Positions 1 to 15,186 of a stretch of 64,000 nucleotides of DNA are shown here, piece by piece; within the stretch, counting starts at the first letter, position 1; every line of letters starts with the position of its first letter. The stretch spans positions 1,699,001-1,763,000 of the forward strand of contig NZ_AHMP02000003.1 in assembly GCF_000243735.2 (NCBI RefSeq), given 5' to 3'. Position numbers and translations under genes: made by a program. This stretch comes from Leptospira kmetyi serovar Malaysia str. Bejo-Iso9. GTDB taxonomy: Bacteria > Spirochaetota > Leptospiria > Leptospirales > Leptospiraceae. A model generated the notes under the pieces. The model made no database searches and was not told the origin of the DNA. It saw nothing but the letters and a program-made list of their open reading frames with translations.

Positions 1-15
1 TGTATCGGAGAATTT

Positions 16-1960
<1,945 letters not shown>

Positions 1961-2917
1961 CTATTCTTCCTCTTCCTCGAAATCTTCCTTTCTATATTTT
2001 TTATCGACCGATTTCGTTTTTCTAAGCACTCTCAATTTTGCGGAACGGGAAGCCGGATTCTCCCTTGTTTCCTCTTCGGAGGGAAGAATCGGTTTTTTGG
2101 TGAGAAGTTCAAAACCGTTTTGTTTCGCATAATCGCGAAGGGAATTTTTTACGATTCTATCTTCCAGAGAATGAAACGAGATGACTTGAATCACCCCGCC
2201 CAAACGCAAAAGATTCAAAAGAGAATCGAGTCCTCTTTCGATATGGGCCAACTCCTGATTGACCTCGATGCGAAGCGCTTGAAAGATCCGAGTCGCGGGA
2301 TGTCTTCCGGGAGGCCAAAACTTACGCGGTATGATTTTGGAAATGAGATCCGCGAGATCGGACGTATAAGAGATCGAATTTTGTTTTCTTCTTTCTACGA
2401 TGACCTCGGCGATCTTCTTGGACCAACGTTCCTCGCCGTACGTATAAAAGATATGCATCAACTTGTCTTTGGAATACGTGTTGATTACGTCTTCGGCGCT
2501 GAGTCCACCGTCCGGAGTAAGTCGCATGTCAAGCGGTTCCGCTTCCCGAAAACTGAATCCCCTTCCCGAATGAAAAAGATGAAATGTGGAAATCCCGAGA
2601 TCCAAAAGAATTCCCTGAGGCGCTTCGGTGATTCCGTGTTTGTTTAAAAGATCCGAATCGATGTCCGAAAAATTCGTTTCGATCGGAATCACTCGTTCCG
2701 CAAAATCGGAAAGACGGGCGCGGGCCCTCGACAACATGACCGGGTCTAGGTCGCAGAGTATGACTTTGGATTTGGGAAATTCTTTCAAGAAGAGAAGGCT
2801 ATGTCCGCCTTCTCCCGCGGTTCCATCTAAGAATAAAACGGAATCGTCTTTGGAAAAATTCTCCGCAAATATTCGAAGAATATCGTTTCCTTGAACTGAA
2901 TAGTGAACCGGTTCCAA
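1961..2917 (-). CDS. rsmH: 16S rRNA (cytosine-1402-N4) methyltransferase RsmH
   Basis: Methylates N4 of C1402 in the decoding centre of 16S rRNA. The N-terminus (HYSV) is typical of the family, the SAM loop [10 protein letters not shown] is at residues 31-40, and the ILLDLGIS and ISFHSLEDR blocks are present. Length 318 is normal. It is the first gene of the rsmH-ftsL-murE group, the usual start of bacterial division clusters. It is divergent from the HIT gene, and the short gap on its 5' side must hold both promoters. Confidence 0.97.
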   Translation of the reverse strand: MEPVHYSVQGNDILRIFAENFSKDDSVLFLDGTAGEGGHSLLFLKEFPKSKVILCDLDPVMLSRARARLSDFAERVIPIETNFSDIDSDLLNKHGITEAPQGILLDLGISTFHLFHSGRGFSFREAEPLDMRLTPDGGLSAEDVINTYSKDKLMHIFYTYGEERWSKKIAEVIVERRKQNSISYTSDLADLISKIIPRKFWPPGRHPATRIFQALRIEVNQELAHIERGLDSLLNLLRLGGVIQVISFHSLEDRIVKNSLRDYAKQNGFELLTKKPILPSEEETRENPASRSAKLRVLRKTKSVDKKYRKEDFEEEEE

Positions 2918-3001
2918 TCTCGTTCCATTCTTTTCCGAAGTGCCGGTCCTGCAAGGAGATTCTATTTTGACACGGACGAGCGCGGGATTATTCTAGGGTC
3001 A

Positions 3002-3523
<522 letters not shown>

Positions 3524-3552
3524 GTCGTGCGAAGAATCGAACAGAGAGACTT

Positions 3553-3568
3553 TGTCGTAGTTCCGACG
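3553..3568 (+). repeat. 16-base dyad repeat, family A
   Basis: TGTCGTAGTTCCGACG, a member of the dispersed family whose most regular copies read TGTGGTAGTTCCTACA. Both arms carry changes that keep them paired. It is followed by GGATTTTTCG, resembling the T-rich flank of other copies. A further stem, CCACCC/GGGTGG, lies at 3591-3608. Confidence 0.6.
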
Positions 3569-3617
3569 GATTTTTCGTGAAAGGCGGCCCCCACCCGAGT
3601 TTGGGTGGTGGTGATGA

Positions 3618-3652
3618 CGAGCGATCCATAGAGAGCGAGGCGCTGAGTTCTT
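3618..3652 (+). repeat. Diverged copy of the 14.7-kb tandem repeat unit
   Basis: A block starting ACGAGCGATCCAT and ending GCGAGGCGCTGAGTTCTT matches the ends of the 34-base unit duplicated at 14742-14809 (TCGAGCACC ... GCGAGATGCTGAGTTC). It lies in the intergenic gap between the HIT gene and cheR, where no protein gene is visible. Confidence 0.45.
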
Positions 3653-3731
3653 GGCTTTGTGGGAAATTTCCGGCAAAATCCTAATATCAGAAAAACTGCA
3701 TACGGTCAAGCCGACTTCGATGGCACAATCT

Positions 3732-3747
3732 TGTCGGAACTCCGACA
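3732..3747. repeat. 16-base dyad repeat, perfect palindrome
   Basis: TGTCGGAACTCCGACA: six perfectly paired bases around AACT. Compared with copies having TGTAGG or TGTGGG, the third-base change is matched in the opposite arm, so pairing is conserved while sequence drifts. It lies about 30 bases past the cheR stop. Confidence 0.6.
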
Positions 3748-3776
3748 GATCGCCAAGATCAAATCACGGGTTTTTT

Positions 3777-4631
<855 letters not shown>

Positions 4632-4644
4632 AGTATGGAATGGT

Positions 4645-4932
4645 TTATAAAGAGCCGAAAACTCTGTCAAGAGATACAAGTCTTAGGATTTGTTTCAGAC
4701 GAGGAGAAACGTTTTGTGTCTCCACTTCGATTCCCAGACCGCGAACACGATTGGTAAATCCCACCAGAATTCCGAGAGCGACCGAGGAGATCACTTCGAT
4801 TTGGGAGAAATCCAATACGATACAAGTAGGATTTTTTTCTAGATGCGAATTTAGATAGTTTCGTAGATCCTCGTATTCCATAGTTAGGTCGTTCAATTTC
4901 AGAGAGATGGTAACTTTCTCGTTGAAAACCAT
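4645..4932 (-). CDS. STAS-domain anti-anti-sigma-like protein
   Basis: A 95-residue single STAS domain. The core reads [20 protein letters not shown]49/S50 occupy the position of the phosphorylated serine of SpoIIAA/RsbV, but the usual Asp just before it is Ile. STAS proteins bind serine kinases of the GHKL type and are reset by PP2C phosphatases. The gene is immediately upstream of cheR, 13 bases apart, suggesting co-expression and perhaps a role in chemotaxis or receptor control rather than sigma release. A PP2C phosphatase that could in principle act on it is at 8693-10552. Confidence 0.85.
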   Translation of the reverse strand: MVFNEKVTISLKLNDLTMEYEDLRNYLNSHLEKNPTCIVLDFSQIEVISSVALGILVGFTNRVRGLGIEVETQNVSPRLKQILRLVSLDRVFGSL

Positions 4933-4988
4933 TGATAAAATTAGACGGTATAAAAAATAGAATTCAACCGCAATATTTTCGAGTCCCT

Positions 4989-5243
4989 ATGGAACCCTTT
5001 GAAAGAAACCAAGAAGAAAACGAAGACGATTTTTCGGCCCGATGGGAAACCTCCGATCCGATGTTATTGTCCATCGTGAAATCGTTTTTGGACGCGCAGG
5101 AAATCCATTATTTCGTAGTCGGGGAAGAATTGTTCTTTTTGGAAGGAGCCGCCGTTCCCGCCGGAAACCACTCCGCGATCCTTTATATGGGAGAACGGGA
5201 TTACCCGATCTTATTGGAGTTTTTAGAAAGAGAGCACCGTTGA
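4989..5243 (+). CDS. DUF2007 small protein
   Basis: An 84-residue acidic protein with the pattern of PF09413 (putative signal-transducing protein): a helix [15 protein letters not shown], a strand FVVGEE, and a C-terminal helix after an aspartate ([11 protein letters not shown]). Its function is unknown in any organism I can name. The ATG at 4989 is preferred over one at 4932 that collides with the divergent STAS start. Its TGA overlaps the TTG start of mqnA by four bases (TTGA), so the two are translationally coupled. Confidence 0.75.
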   Translation: MEPFERNQEENEDDFSARWETSDPMLLSIVKSFLDAQEIHYFVVGEELFFLEGAAVPAGNHSAILYMGERDYPILLEFLEREHR

Positions 5244-5989
5244 AAATAGGAATCGTTAAACATCTAAACGCAAGACCGTTGACCTGGGGATTCGAACAAG
5301 ACAATAAACACGAAATCGTTTCGGACAATCCCGCAATACTCAAAGACTATCTTTTAAACGGAGAAATCGATCTCGGTTTGATCTCTTCCATCGAATGTCT
5401 TCGCAACGAAAAAATTCTCAACACGTATTACGCGACCGGCGTATGCGCGCGAGAAAAAGTAAGATCCATTCTATTCTTTAAAAACAAAAGGGAAGAATTT
5501 CCGCCGCGTTTGATTCTTACGGACAACGGTTCGAAAACGAGCATGTCCTTAGTGAGAGTTCTCGTTCACGAAGAAAGCGGAGTCGTGCCGGACGTACGAC
5601 CTACGGATTCGAATACGATTCAGGAACAGATCGAAAACGGAATCGGATCTCATATGCTTTTCGGTGACAACGCGCTTCTCGCAAAATGGAATCCGGATTT
5701 TTACGAGGTCAAGGACTTAGCGCAATGGTGGAACGAGATCACCGGTCTCGGATTTATCTTCGCGCTTTGGGCGAGTAAAAAACCTTTGGAAGCGGAAGAT
5801 TCCCTCTTCATTCAATCTTTGGAATATGGAATTTCTCACATAGAGGAAATCATTTCGCACGAATCGAGGCTTCCCGAATCCGTGGTCCGAGAATATCTCA
5901 CAAGAGAACTTCACTACAAAGTGACGGAAGAGGATCGAAACGGATTCTTACTCTTCGGCGATAAATGCAAAAAATTGAATCTTTTGTAG
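5240..5989 (+). CDS. mqnA: Chorismate dehydratase MqnA (futalosine menaquinone pathway)
   Basis: Converts chorismate to 3-enolpyruvylbenzoate, the first step of the futalosine route to menaquinone. The N-terminus [18 protein letters not shown] is typical, and the fold is periplasmic-binding-protein-like with no signal peptide. The frame is open from 5042, but homology begins at the TTG at 5240, which has AGAAAGAG upstream and overlaps the previous stop by four bases; 249 residues fits the family. No other mqn gene is in the window, so the pathway must be dispersed. Confidence 0.88.
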   Translation: MKIGIVKHLNARPLTWGFEQDNKHEIVSDNPAILKDYLLNGEIDLGLISSIECLRNEKILNTYYATGVCAREKVRSILFFKNKREEFPPRLILTDNGSKTSMSLVRVLVHEESGVVPDVRPTDSNTIQEQIENGIGSHMLFGDNALLAKWNPDFYEVKDLAQWWNEITGLGFIFALWASKKPLEAEDSLFIQSLEYGISHIEEIISHESRLPESVVREYLTRELHYKVTEEDRNGFLLFGDKCKKLNLL

Positions 5990-6040
5990 ATCGATAAGAA
6001 AATCAGACCGACGATACGAAACAATCAAGGACGACGATCC

Positions 6041-6493
6041 ATGGCTTCTAAAATTTCAAAGGAAGATTTCGAATTTTTTCACACTCTCCGAGTGCGTTAT
6101 GCGGAATCGGACCCGCAAGGAATCGTATTCAACGCGAATTATCTCGTCTACTTCGACGTCGCGATCACGGAATATTTCCGCGCGCACGGTCTTCCCTACG
6201 GGGATTCGATTTCCACACACGAAATCGACTTTCACGTCATCCATACTTCGATCGACTATAAGGCGCAGGCTCGTTTCGATGAAGAACTTCAGATTTTCGT
6301 TAAGGGTTCTTATAGCAGCGTGAAAATTTCTTGGGACATCGCGGTCTTTCGGGATACTACTTTAATCTGTTCGGGGATTTTGATCTACGCCGCGGTCGAC
6401 ACGAAAACGGGAAGTTTAAAAAGAATCGATTCTCGGCTCGCGTCTTTATTGAAGCTCGAACCGAAATCGGATCGGACAAAGGGCGTTTCCTAA
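6041..6493 (+). CDS. YbgC/4-hydroxybenzoyl-CoA thioesterase-like protein
   Basis: A 150-residue hotdog-fold acyl-CoA thioesterase. The signature RVRYAESDPQGIVFNANYL holds the catalytic Asp (D24), and the following YFDVAITEYFR helix is typical of the 4HBT/YbgC group. It is 51 bases after mqnA and likely in the same transcript. Its stop is five bases from that of the convergent lipoprotein gene, with no room for a separate terminator. The substrate chain length cannot be told from sequence. Confidence 0.9.
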   Translation: MASKISKEDFEFFHTLRVRYAESDPQGIVFNANYLVYFDVAITEYFRAHGLPYGDSISTHEIDFHVIHTSIDYKAQARFDEELQIFVKGSYSSVKISWDIAVFRDTTLICSGILIYAAVDTKTGSLKRIDSRLASLLKLEPKSDRTKGVS

Positions 6494-6498
6494 TCCGA

Positions 6499-7170
6499 TC
6501 AGTAGATGACGGTGATTCTATAATCCCAGGAATTGTTCCCGGTCTTTTCGATCGTTTCGGCTAACGGAAGACGATAACTGAGTTTTCCTAGATTCACGTC
6601 TCCCCGATTCGATCTGCAAACGGAAGCAATCGGAAAGTTCACCTTAAAAAGAATGGAACTCGTTCTCAACAATCGAAGCGTTTCGGAATAAATTTTCTTT
6701 TCTCCGTCCTTCTTCAACGTTTCCGGCCCGCGGCTGATCGTCGGGATCTCCCGTTTTACGTAAACCGTGTTTCCTTTTTTACGAATCTGCACCTTACCCA
6801 ACATCGCGTCTTCGATCTGGGAAAGATCCTGAAATTCCACCTTGTAATAAACCTTCGCTTTTTCTCGGAACAAACTCGGATCGGTTTCGGGCGTTACGAT
6901 TTTTTGATACGTGTAATCTTTGAGGGAAACGTTTTTGGAAAAAAATCCCTTGTTCAATCTTCCTAAAATTTCGTCTTTTTGAGTGGGTAAGAATTTAATG
7001 AGAGATTCGTCCGAATTTCTGCGGGTCGGAACCACATAAGAAACTTCTAATGTTCCCGAAAAATCGTGATTGATCGTGAGCGTTTCCTCGTAATCGAAAC
7101 AGTTCGAAACGAAAAGAAGAACGATCGCTAAAAGAAAGAATTTGGAAACCCGGCCCCAGAAGTGGCTCAT
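6499..7170 (-). CDS. Hypothetical lipoprotein
   Basis: 223 residues. A hydrophobic N-terminal helix ends in FVSNC, a spirochaete-style lipobox, predicting a lipid-anchored exported protein. The remainder is beta-rich with no domain I recognise; it opens with an acidic segment (FDYEETLTINHDFSGTLEV) resembling the immunoglobulin-like start of other Leptospira lipoproteins. It lies downstream of amtB but is separated from it by an intrinsic terminator at 7217-7241. Confidence 0.78.
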   Translation of the reverse strand: MSHFWGRVSKFFLLAIVLLFVSNCFDYEETLTINHDFSGTLEVSYVVPTRRNSDESLIKFLPTQKDEILGRLNKGFFSKNVSLKDYTYQKIVTPETDPSLFREKAKVYYKVEFQDLSQIEDAMLGKVQIRKKGNTVYVKREIPTISRGPETLKKDGEKKIYSETLRLLRTSSILFKVNFPIASVCRSNRGDVNLGKLSYRLPLAETIEKTGNNSWDYRITVIY

Positions 7171-7216
7171 GCATCAAATCTGAGACCGAAAAGGATTCCG
7201 TCAACGTAATTATAAA

Positions 7217-7241
7217 CGCCGGAAACGAACCCTTTCCGGCG
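7217..7241 (-). terminator. Intrinsic terminator after amtB
   Basis: CGCCGGAAA (7217-7225) pairs perfectly with TTTCCGGCG (7233-7241) across a seven-base loop; on the minus strand the stem is followed by TTTATAATTACG. It lies 32 bases past the amtB stop and separates it from the lipoprotein gene. Confidence 0.75.
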
Positions 7242-7272
7242 CTAATACGAAATGGTTTTTAAAGTTCCATTC

Positions 7273-8652
7273 TCACTTAGAAATCGGATACGCCTCGTTT
7301 CCGTGTTCGAGAATATCCAAACCGGTAATTTCTTCATCCTCGGAAACCCGAAGACCCAGAGTGTATTTCAAGATCAGAAAGATGATCGAACTTACGCCGA
7401 AGGACCAAACGAACGCGATTCCAATTCCGGTCAACTGAGTCAGAACGACGCTCAATTCTCCTCCGAAAAAGAGACCGTTGATTCCGCCGTAATTCTCCTG
7501 CGCGAACAATCCCGCCGCAAGAGTTCCCCAAGCGCCGCAAACTCCGTGCACCGAAACCGCTCCCACGGGATCGTCGATATGAATTCTATCGAAGAACAAT
7601 ACGCTGAGCACCACGAGAATTCCCGCGATAAAACCGATGATGACCGCAGAAGAGATGCTCACGTTCGCACAAGGAGCCGTGATCGCGACAAGACCGGCTA
7701 ACGCGCCGTTTAACGAAAGACCTATATCAGGTTTTTTGAACATGATCCAAGTGACGATCATGGAAGCCAACGCTCCGGAAACCGCGGCCATGTTCGTAGT
7801 TACGGCGATCACGGCGAAGTTTCCTCCGTTGACCGAGGTCGTGGAACCCGGGTTAAACCCGAACCAACCGAACCAAAGAATAAAAACTCCGAGCGCGGCC
7901 ATCGACATATTGTGACCGAGAATCGGAAATAATTTTCCGTCTTGGTACTTGCCGATCCGAGGCCCGAGAATCAAAGCTCCCGCAAGACCGGCCCAACCGC
8001 CGACCGAGTGGACCACGGTGGAACCCGCAAAGTCGATAAAACCTTGTTGTTCCAAAAATCCCTTGCCGAGTCCCCAAAGTCCCGCCCAAGCAAGACTACC
8101 GAAGAACGGATATACGAGCGCGGTCATCAAAACCGAAAAGACGATATAAGAAACGAACTTGGTTCTTTCCGCCATCGCACCCGAAACGATGGTCGCGGCC
8201 GTTCCGGCAAACACCATCTGAAAGATAAAGAATGCGAATCCCCATCTATCCGGAACTCCGTCCTTAACGATCAGATTCTCCGCAATACCGGGCATACCGA
8301 TTCCGAAACCCGGAAAAAGTTGAGGACCGAACATGATCGAAAATCCGACGAGCCAAAAGAAAATAGAACCCAGACAAAAGTCTATGAAGTTCTTCATCAA
8401 AATGTTCACCACGTTTTTTGCGCGGGTAAAACCGGCTTCCACGTAAGCGAATCCAGCCTGCATAAAAAAGACCATAAATGCGGCGATACAAGTCCAGAGC
8501 CAATTGATCTCGGACCTTAAAGTTGCGATGTCGGCGCTCACCGCTGTGATCGCGGGGTCCGGTGTAGGAGCGACGGATTCGGTTACGGGCGTTTCTTGGG
8601 CAAAGATTCCCGTGGTCAACAAGGCGAGGATTAATATAAAGTACCAACGCAT
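7273..8652 (-). CDS. amtB: Ammonium channel AmtB
   Basis: 459 residues: cleavable signal peptide (about 1-19), then the 11-helix Amt core. The pore twin histidines are H215 (VVHSVGG) and H369 (VHGVCG), and the [16 protein letters not shown] block at 148-163 holds the first periplasmic phenylalanine gate. It conducts ammonium across the inner membrane. The short C-terminal tail is the usual docking site for a PII protein, but no glnK neighbours it. The gene sits 40 bases after the GAF-PP2C-TPR phosphatase gene and shares the sigma-54 promoter at 10614-10629. SD-like AGGAG is 11 bases before the ATG. Confidence 0.96.
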   Translation of the reverse strand: MRWYFILILALLTTGIFAQETPVTESVAPTPDPAITAVSADIATLRSEINWLWTCIAAFMVFFMQAGFAYVEAGFTRAKNVVNILMKNFIDFCLGSIFFWLVGFSIMFGPQLFPGFGIGMPGIAENLIVKDGVPDRWGFAFFIFQMVFAGTAATIVSGAMAERTKFVSYIVFSVLMTALVYPFFGSLAWAGLWGLGKGFLEQQGFIDFAGSTVVHSVGGWAGLAGALILGPRIGKYQDGKLFPILGHNMSMAALGVFILWFGWFGFNPGSTTSVNGGNFAVIAVTTNMAAVSGALASMIVTWIMFKKPDIGLSLNGALAGLVAITAPCANVSISSAVIIGFIAGILVVLSVLFFDRIHIDDPVGAVSVHGVCGAWGTLAAGLFAQENYGGINGLFFGGELSVVLTQLTGIGIAFVWSFGVSSIIFLILKYTLGLRVSEDEEITGLDILEHGNEAYPISK

Positions 8653-8692
8653 GCAGAGCTAATCTCCTTTTTTTGTTTAGATCGAGCCGAGG

Positions 8693-10552
8693 TTAAACGG
8701 CTAATTTCGCTTCTTCCTCTCCATCGGGAGAAGAATCTTCTTTCTTACGCATGAGATCTTCCAGTTTCTTGAGAGAGATCTTTAGATATTCGTTCGTAGG
8801 CGCGCTTTTGATTCCCTGCTGAAGAACCTTGATCGCCTTCGGACTTTGGTTTTCCTTGAGATAACATCTTGCAAGACGAAGACTCGCCTTCGAATACGTG
8901 TGATCGATCGCAAGAGAACGTTTGAGGGAACGTTTCGCTTCGTTGATATTATCCGTTTCGTAGTAGGCGCGTCCGATCAGATAATGGATGTAAGCCGAAT
9001 CTTCTCCCGATGTTTTTACGAACTTATCGAGGAACTGAATCGCCTTCGGAAAGTTGCGGTCCCTGTAGTACATTCTTCCCAAAAGAAGAAGACTGTCCTT
9101 GATCGAATCGTCCAAAGAATAAACGTCCAAGGCCTTATCATACGCGAGAGAATCGTTCTTTTCGCGCGCGGCGGTTTTTGCGACGTTCATCATCGACTTG
9201 GCCTTGTTCAAAAGCGGATTACACTGAAGAGCCATGATCGAAATGTCGTCCCCGTTTCTCGCGTCGCCTTTGTAACGTTTGAAACGCGAGATCAAAGAAT
9301 CCACAAGATCCGCGACGTAGATACGATCCCTTTGTTCTTCGAGCGTTCTTTTTTCCTGACGCACCCAATCCAAAAAGCGAGTGTTGCCGAGCTCCTGACG
9401 TTCCGGATTTTTTTGTTCCACGATTCCGTCCGAGGTAAGAATGAGAATATCTCCGGGATTGATACGTCCGTGTTTTTCCTCGAAGTTGCTTCTGCTGACT
9501 TCGAAAATTCCCATAGGAACTCCGTTGGAATCGAGTTCGTCGATCACGCCGGTATCGTTTCTAAAATGAATCAGCTTTTGATGCGCACCGTTCACGTAAG
9601 AATACGAATAGTCTCCGTAAATTCTCAGGATAAACGCGGTGAAATACGTTCCGTCCGGAAGTTGAGGACGAATCGATTCTCCGAGTTCGGTTAACGTTTC
9701 GGTAAGACCCAGACCGAGAGAAGTACATCTTCTGAATTGGTAGTGGATCGACATCGTAACCAGAGCCGCGGGAATCCCGTGACCCGAAACGTCCGCGATG
9801 ATGACCGTGATCGCATTGCCGTGACGCACAACGTCGAAGTAATCCCCCGAAACCTCGGTCATCGGTTCGTAGTAGGTTCCGAAATGAATTCCGTTCCAAG
9901 GAGAAATGTTCGTGTTGATGATCTGACTTTGAACGTTACGACCCATCTTCATATCGAACTCGAGTTGTTTGAGAATCGCGGCTTCCCGTTGATTCGCTTC
10001 CACAAGACCTTCGATCAAACGAACGGAAGTCAAAGCGAGGGCGAGTTGCGCCGCGAGCGCCTCGAGAATTTCGACATCGTCTTCGATGTAAAAAAAGCTG
10101 TGTTCGGATTCGACCGCGATCGTACCGAGAACCTCGTCCTTGTAAAGGATGGGAACGCACATTACGGAAAGGGTGGATTCTCCCTCGTCAATGTATTCCG
10201 GATGATACGCGAGATTTTGAACGAGAAGAGAGGACTTCGTTTTAAACGTGTGACCGGAATAACCTTCGTCTTGTGTGACGCTTCTTCTCGGCGGAGTCGT
10301 TTCCAAAAGATAACGAACCGGAACGAGAAAACCGTCCTTCCAAATTCTAAGCGTCGTATTATCGCACTCGAAGATGTCCTTACAAATGTTAATTACGGAT
10401 TCATAAAGTTCTTCGTGTTTGTCGACCGAAGAGAATTCCTTACTGATATAGAGAAGAATATCGATTTTATTCTTCTCCGTTAGGCCGCCGACGACCTTAT
10501 GACTCCCACGAAAACTGACTACCTTACGTTGACCAAATTTTATATCTATCAT
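8693..10552 (-). CDS. GAF-PP2C (RsbU/SpoIIE-type) phosphatase with TPR tail
   Basis: 619 residues from the ATG at 10552, which has GGAG eight bases upstream. Domains in order: GAF sensor (about 45-180), a helical linker, a PP2C/SpoIIE phosphatase (about 225-435) with metal-binding SGDYFD (235-240) and DVSGHG (254-259), and four or so TPRs (about 470-600). Such enzymes dephosphorylate serine-phosphorylated STAS proteins in partner-switching pathways. The frame stays open to 10618, but those codons overlap the sigma-54 promoter, which argues for the shorter start. It is the first gene of an operon with amtB, tying this phosphatase to nitrogen status. The GAF ligand is unknown. Confidence 0.92.
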   Translation of the reverse strand: MIDIKFGQRKVVSFRGSHKVVGGLTEKNKIDILLYISKEFSSVDKHEELYESVINICKDIFECDNTTLRIWKDGFLVPVRYLLETTPPRRSVTQDEGYSGHTFKTKSSLLVQNLAYHPEYIDEGESTLSVMCVPILYKDEVLGTIAVESEHSFFYIEDDVEILEALAAQLALALTSVRLIEGLVEANQREAAILKQLEFDMKMGRNVQSQIINTNISPWNGIHFGTYYEPMTEVSGDYFDVVRHGNAITVIIADVSGHGIPAALVTMSIHYQFRRCTSLGLGLTETLTELGESIRPQLPDGTYFTAFILRIYGDYSYSYVNGAHQKLIHFRNDTGVIDELDSNGVPMGIFEVSRSNFEEKHGRINPGDILILTSDGIVEQKNPERQELGNTRFLDWVRQEKRTLEEQRDRIYVADLVDSLISRFKRYKGDARNGDDISIMALQCNPLLNKAKSMMNVAKTAAREKNDSLAYDKALDVYSLDDSIKDSLLLLGRMYYRDRNFPKAIQFLDKFVKTSGEDSAYIHYLIGRAYYETDNINEAKRSLKRSLAIDHTYSKASLRLARCYLKENQSPKAIKVLQQGIKSAPTNEYLKISLKKLEDLMRKKEDSSPDGEEEAKLAV

Positions 10553-10613
10553 ATACCGCACTCCAAGGAAAGGATTGGCTCCTTGAATTCGCTTCTGCTT
10601 TCCCTTACAACAA

Positions 10614-10629
10614 TGCAAGAAACGTACCA
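10614..10629 (-). promoter_or_regulatory. Sigma-54 (RpoN) promoter
   Basis: On the minus strand TGGTACGTTTCTTGCA matches the -24/-12 consensus TGGCACG-N4-TTGCA with one mismatch. GG (10628-10627) and GC (10616-10615) are separated by exactly ten bases. The start site predicted about 12 bases downstream leaves a leader of about 50 bases before the ATG at 10552. It would drive the phosphatase-amtB operon, as expected for nitrogen-regulated transport. Confidence 0.75.
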
Positions 10630-10782
10630 GGAGAAATACGGAGAATTCTGCCCTTTTTTTAAGAATAAAGACGTTTTTAAAAGCCTCGGATTATAAAATG
10701 CTCGTAAAACAGGCATTGGAAAATCAGATCTTCTAAAAATTTAGCAGATATTAGGTGAGAATGGATCGAAATTTACGGAAGT

Positions 10783-12026
<1,244 letters not shown>

Positions 12027-12120
12027 AAAAAATAATACAAATTGGGAATTGTCAAGAATTAGAAGCTGCTTGCCCGAAAAATCCATGAAAAGAATCTGGT
12101 AGGAAGGACTGTAAGAATTC

Positions 12121-12549
12121 ATGTCTCAAACTCCGGAATACAAACTCTACACTTCGCCCAACGGTTGGTATTCGATGGTGATCCCGGCGCATTGGGTTCA
12201 CATGGTCATAGAAGGAATTCCCGCTTTTTTCGAGGAAAACGGAAGCGGCGCCTTGCAAGTCTACGCGTTTGAAAACAAGGCCGGAAATTACAATCTTCGG
12301 GAAGAATTGGAACGGTATTTAAAAACCCACGAGATCGACTTCGAAGAGGACAAGATCGCCGCGTTTGAAAACGAAGAAGGAAGTAAGATCATGGCCTGTG
12401 AGTTCGTAAAGGAGGATCGTTTCTGGATGGTTTATATGATCGCCAATCAAAAACGAATGACGTTACTCACTTACAACAGCGATGAGATGCCCCCGAGTTA
12501 TTTAGTCAGCGAACTCACCACCGTTATCAGTTCGATTCGTTTTAGTTAA
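12121..12549 (+). CDS. Conserved hypothetical protein, DUF3805/DcrB-like
   Basis: 142 residues with no signal peptide. The start (YTSPNGWYSMVIPAHWV) and end (LVSELTTVISSIRF) follow the pattern of small alpha/beta proteins of the DUF3805/DcrB/PsbP-like group, in which a WY-containing edge strand begins and a long helix ends the fold. The family match is by eye and weak. Function unknown. It is convergent with the FGGY kinase gene, 29 bases away. Confidence 0.7.
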   Translation: MSQTPEYKLYTSPNGWYSMVIPAHWVHMVIEGIPAFFEENGSGALQVYAFENKAGNYNLREELERYLKTHEIDFEEDKIAAFENEEGSKIMACEFVKEDRFWMVYMIANQKRMTLLTYNSDEMPPSYLVSELTTVISSIRFS

Positions 12550-12578
12550 ACGAATCGATTCTTACCTTTAATCGAATT

Positions 12579-14126
<1,548 letters not shown>

Positions 14127-14211
14127 TCCAGTATCTCCGAATATCGATTTATTTAAAAAGAAATCAGAAATTATAAAATCGAAGGTCTTGGATTCTGTCC
14201 ATTGATTTCCC

Positions 14212-14244
14212 AAAAAAAATGCCCTCCGATCTTCGGAAGGCATT
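14212..14244 (-). terminator. Intrinsic terminator after the AtsE-like gene
   Basis: AATGCCCTCCGA pairs with TCGGAAGGCATT around TCT with one mismatch (14218-14244); on the minus strand it is followed by eight T. It ends the 14284-14727 gene and insulates the kinase gene. Confidence 0.88.
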
Positions 14245-14283
14245 CCTTGCAAAACGGATTCAAGTTAGAATGTGGATTCTTTT

Positions 14284-14727
14284 CTAAACGAGAATCCCTC
14301 TGAGATGCGATAGTATCTCGCGGTTGTTCGTCGCGGCGAGGTCCTTTCCCATCTTATGAAAGATCATGGACTGGGACTTACGATCCATCTTATCCAAAAT
14401 CATTCCAAGGAACCGAGGTTCGGAAACGAGAACGAGACTGAGAAAACGATTGGATTTTCTTCCTTGAGAAATCACGTCGGAGATCTGACTCGCAAAAGAT
14501 TCCGCAACTCTTCGTTTCGGTTCTTGTACGGATTCCGTGTCGAATGCAACTCTCTGTGCCTTTGCGCTTTTGCCCGGACCGGAAGACTCGAGAATCAGTT
14601 CTCGATTTTTCTTTCTTCCTTTCGGATTTTCGATACTTTCAAGAAGTTCGAGTCCATTCCGTGTTCCTTTATACTCGAAGATTTTCGCTTCGGATCGGTT
14701 TGCGACCACCACCCATTTATTCTTCAT
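14284..14727 (-). CDS. AtsE/host-attachment family protein (eRF1-like fold)
   Basis: 147 residues. The start [15 protein letters not shown], the middle PGKS and [15 protein letters not shown], and the end [14 protein letters not shown] ... [16 protein letters not shown] match PF10116, annotated 'required for attachment to host cells' after a plant-associated bacterium and structurally an archaeo-eukaryotic release-factor-like domain. The role in Leptospira is unknown and may concern translation or ribosomes rather than adhesion. The ATG at 14727 has AGGAG nine bases upstream; an upstream in-frame extension crosses the 34-base tandem repeat and is not coding. Confidence 0.82.
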   Translation of the reverse strand: MKNKWVVVANRSEAKIFEYKGTRNGLELLESIENPKGRKKNRELILESSGPGKSAKAQRVAFDTESVQEPKRRVAESFASQISDVISQGRKSNRFLSLVLVSEPRFLGMILDKMDRKSQSMIFHKMGKDLAATNNREILSHLRGILV

Positions 14728-14741
14728 ACTCGTTTCTCCTA

Positions 14742-14809
14742 TCGAGCACCTCTGGTGCGAGATGCTGAGTTCTTTTCGAGCACCTCTGGTGCGAGATGCT
14801 GAGTTTTCT
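14742..14809. repeat. 34-base tandem repeat, two units plus a remnant
   Basis: Units 14742-14775 and 14776-14809 share TCGAGCACCTCTGGTGCGAG and then ATGCTGAGTT; each contains the hairpin GCACC-TCT-GGTGC. A truncated third unit starts at 14811 (TCGAGCGATTCATTGCG). The array lies just upstream of the ribosome site of the AtsE-like gene, so it would be in its leader or promoter. A relative is at 3618-3652. Confidence 0.85.
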
Positions 14810-15186
14810 CTCGAGCGATTCATTGCGTTTGAGAAGAATCGAAGTAGTCGAAATAAAAAACCCGTTGTATGTCCCGCTTTCCGCACTCCAAAAGATTCGT
14901 TTGAGCCGGGTCGCGCTACGTTTTTCATTCGGTCTCTTCTTCTTTTCTCACCCTTTGAATCAGAACTTTCCAATGATTTATAAATAAATCCCGAACCCGC
15001 TCTACTATATAGAAAGCATTCGCCTTAGTAAACTTTGTAAGAACTCAAAATCCCCATTGTTTTATACGAATTGATCGGAAAGTTCAATCCCTTTTTTGAG
15101 AATTCGGTTTGCGGATGGTTTTCGGAGGCTTATGTATAACGAACGTTTAGTTATCGGTTCGGTGATCCCGAGTTTATTTGAGGAAA

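Noticed and set aside
14284..14727. Prophage or adhesin interpretation of the 'host attachment' protein
   Set aside because: The name comes from one plant-associated bacterium; no phage genes or export signal are present.
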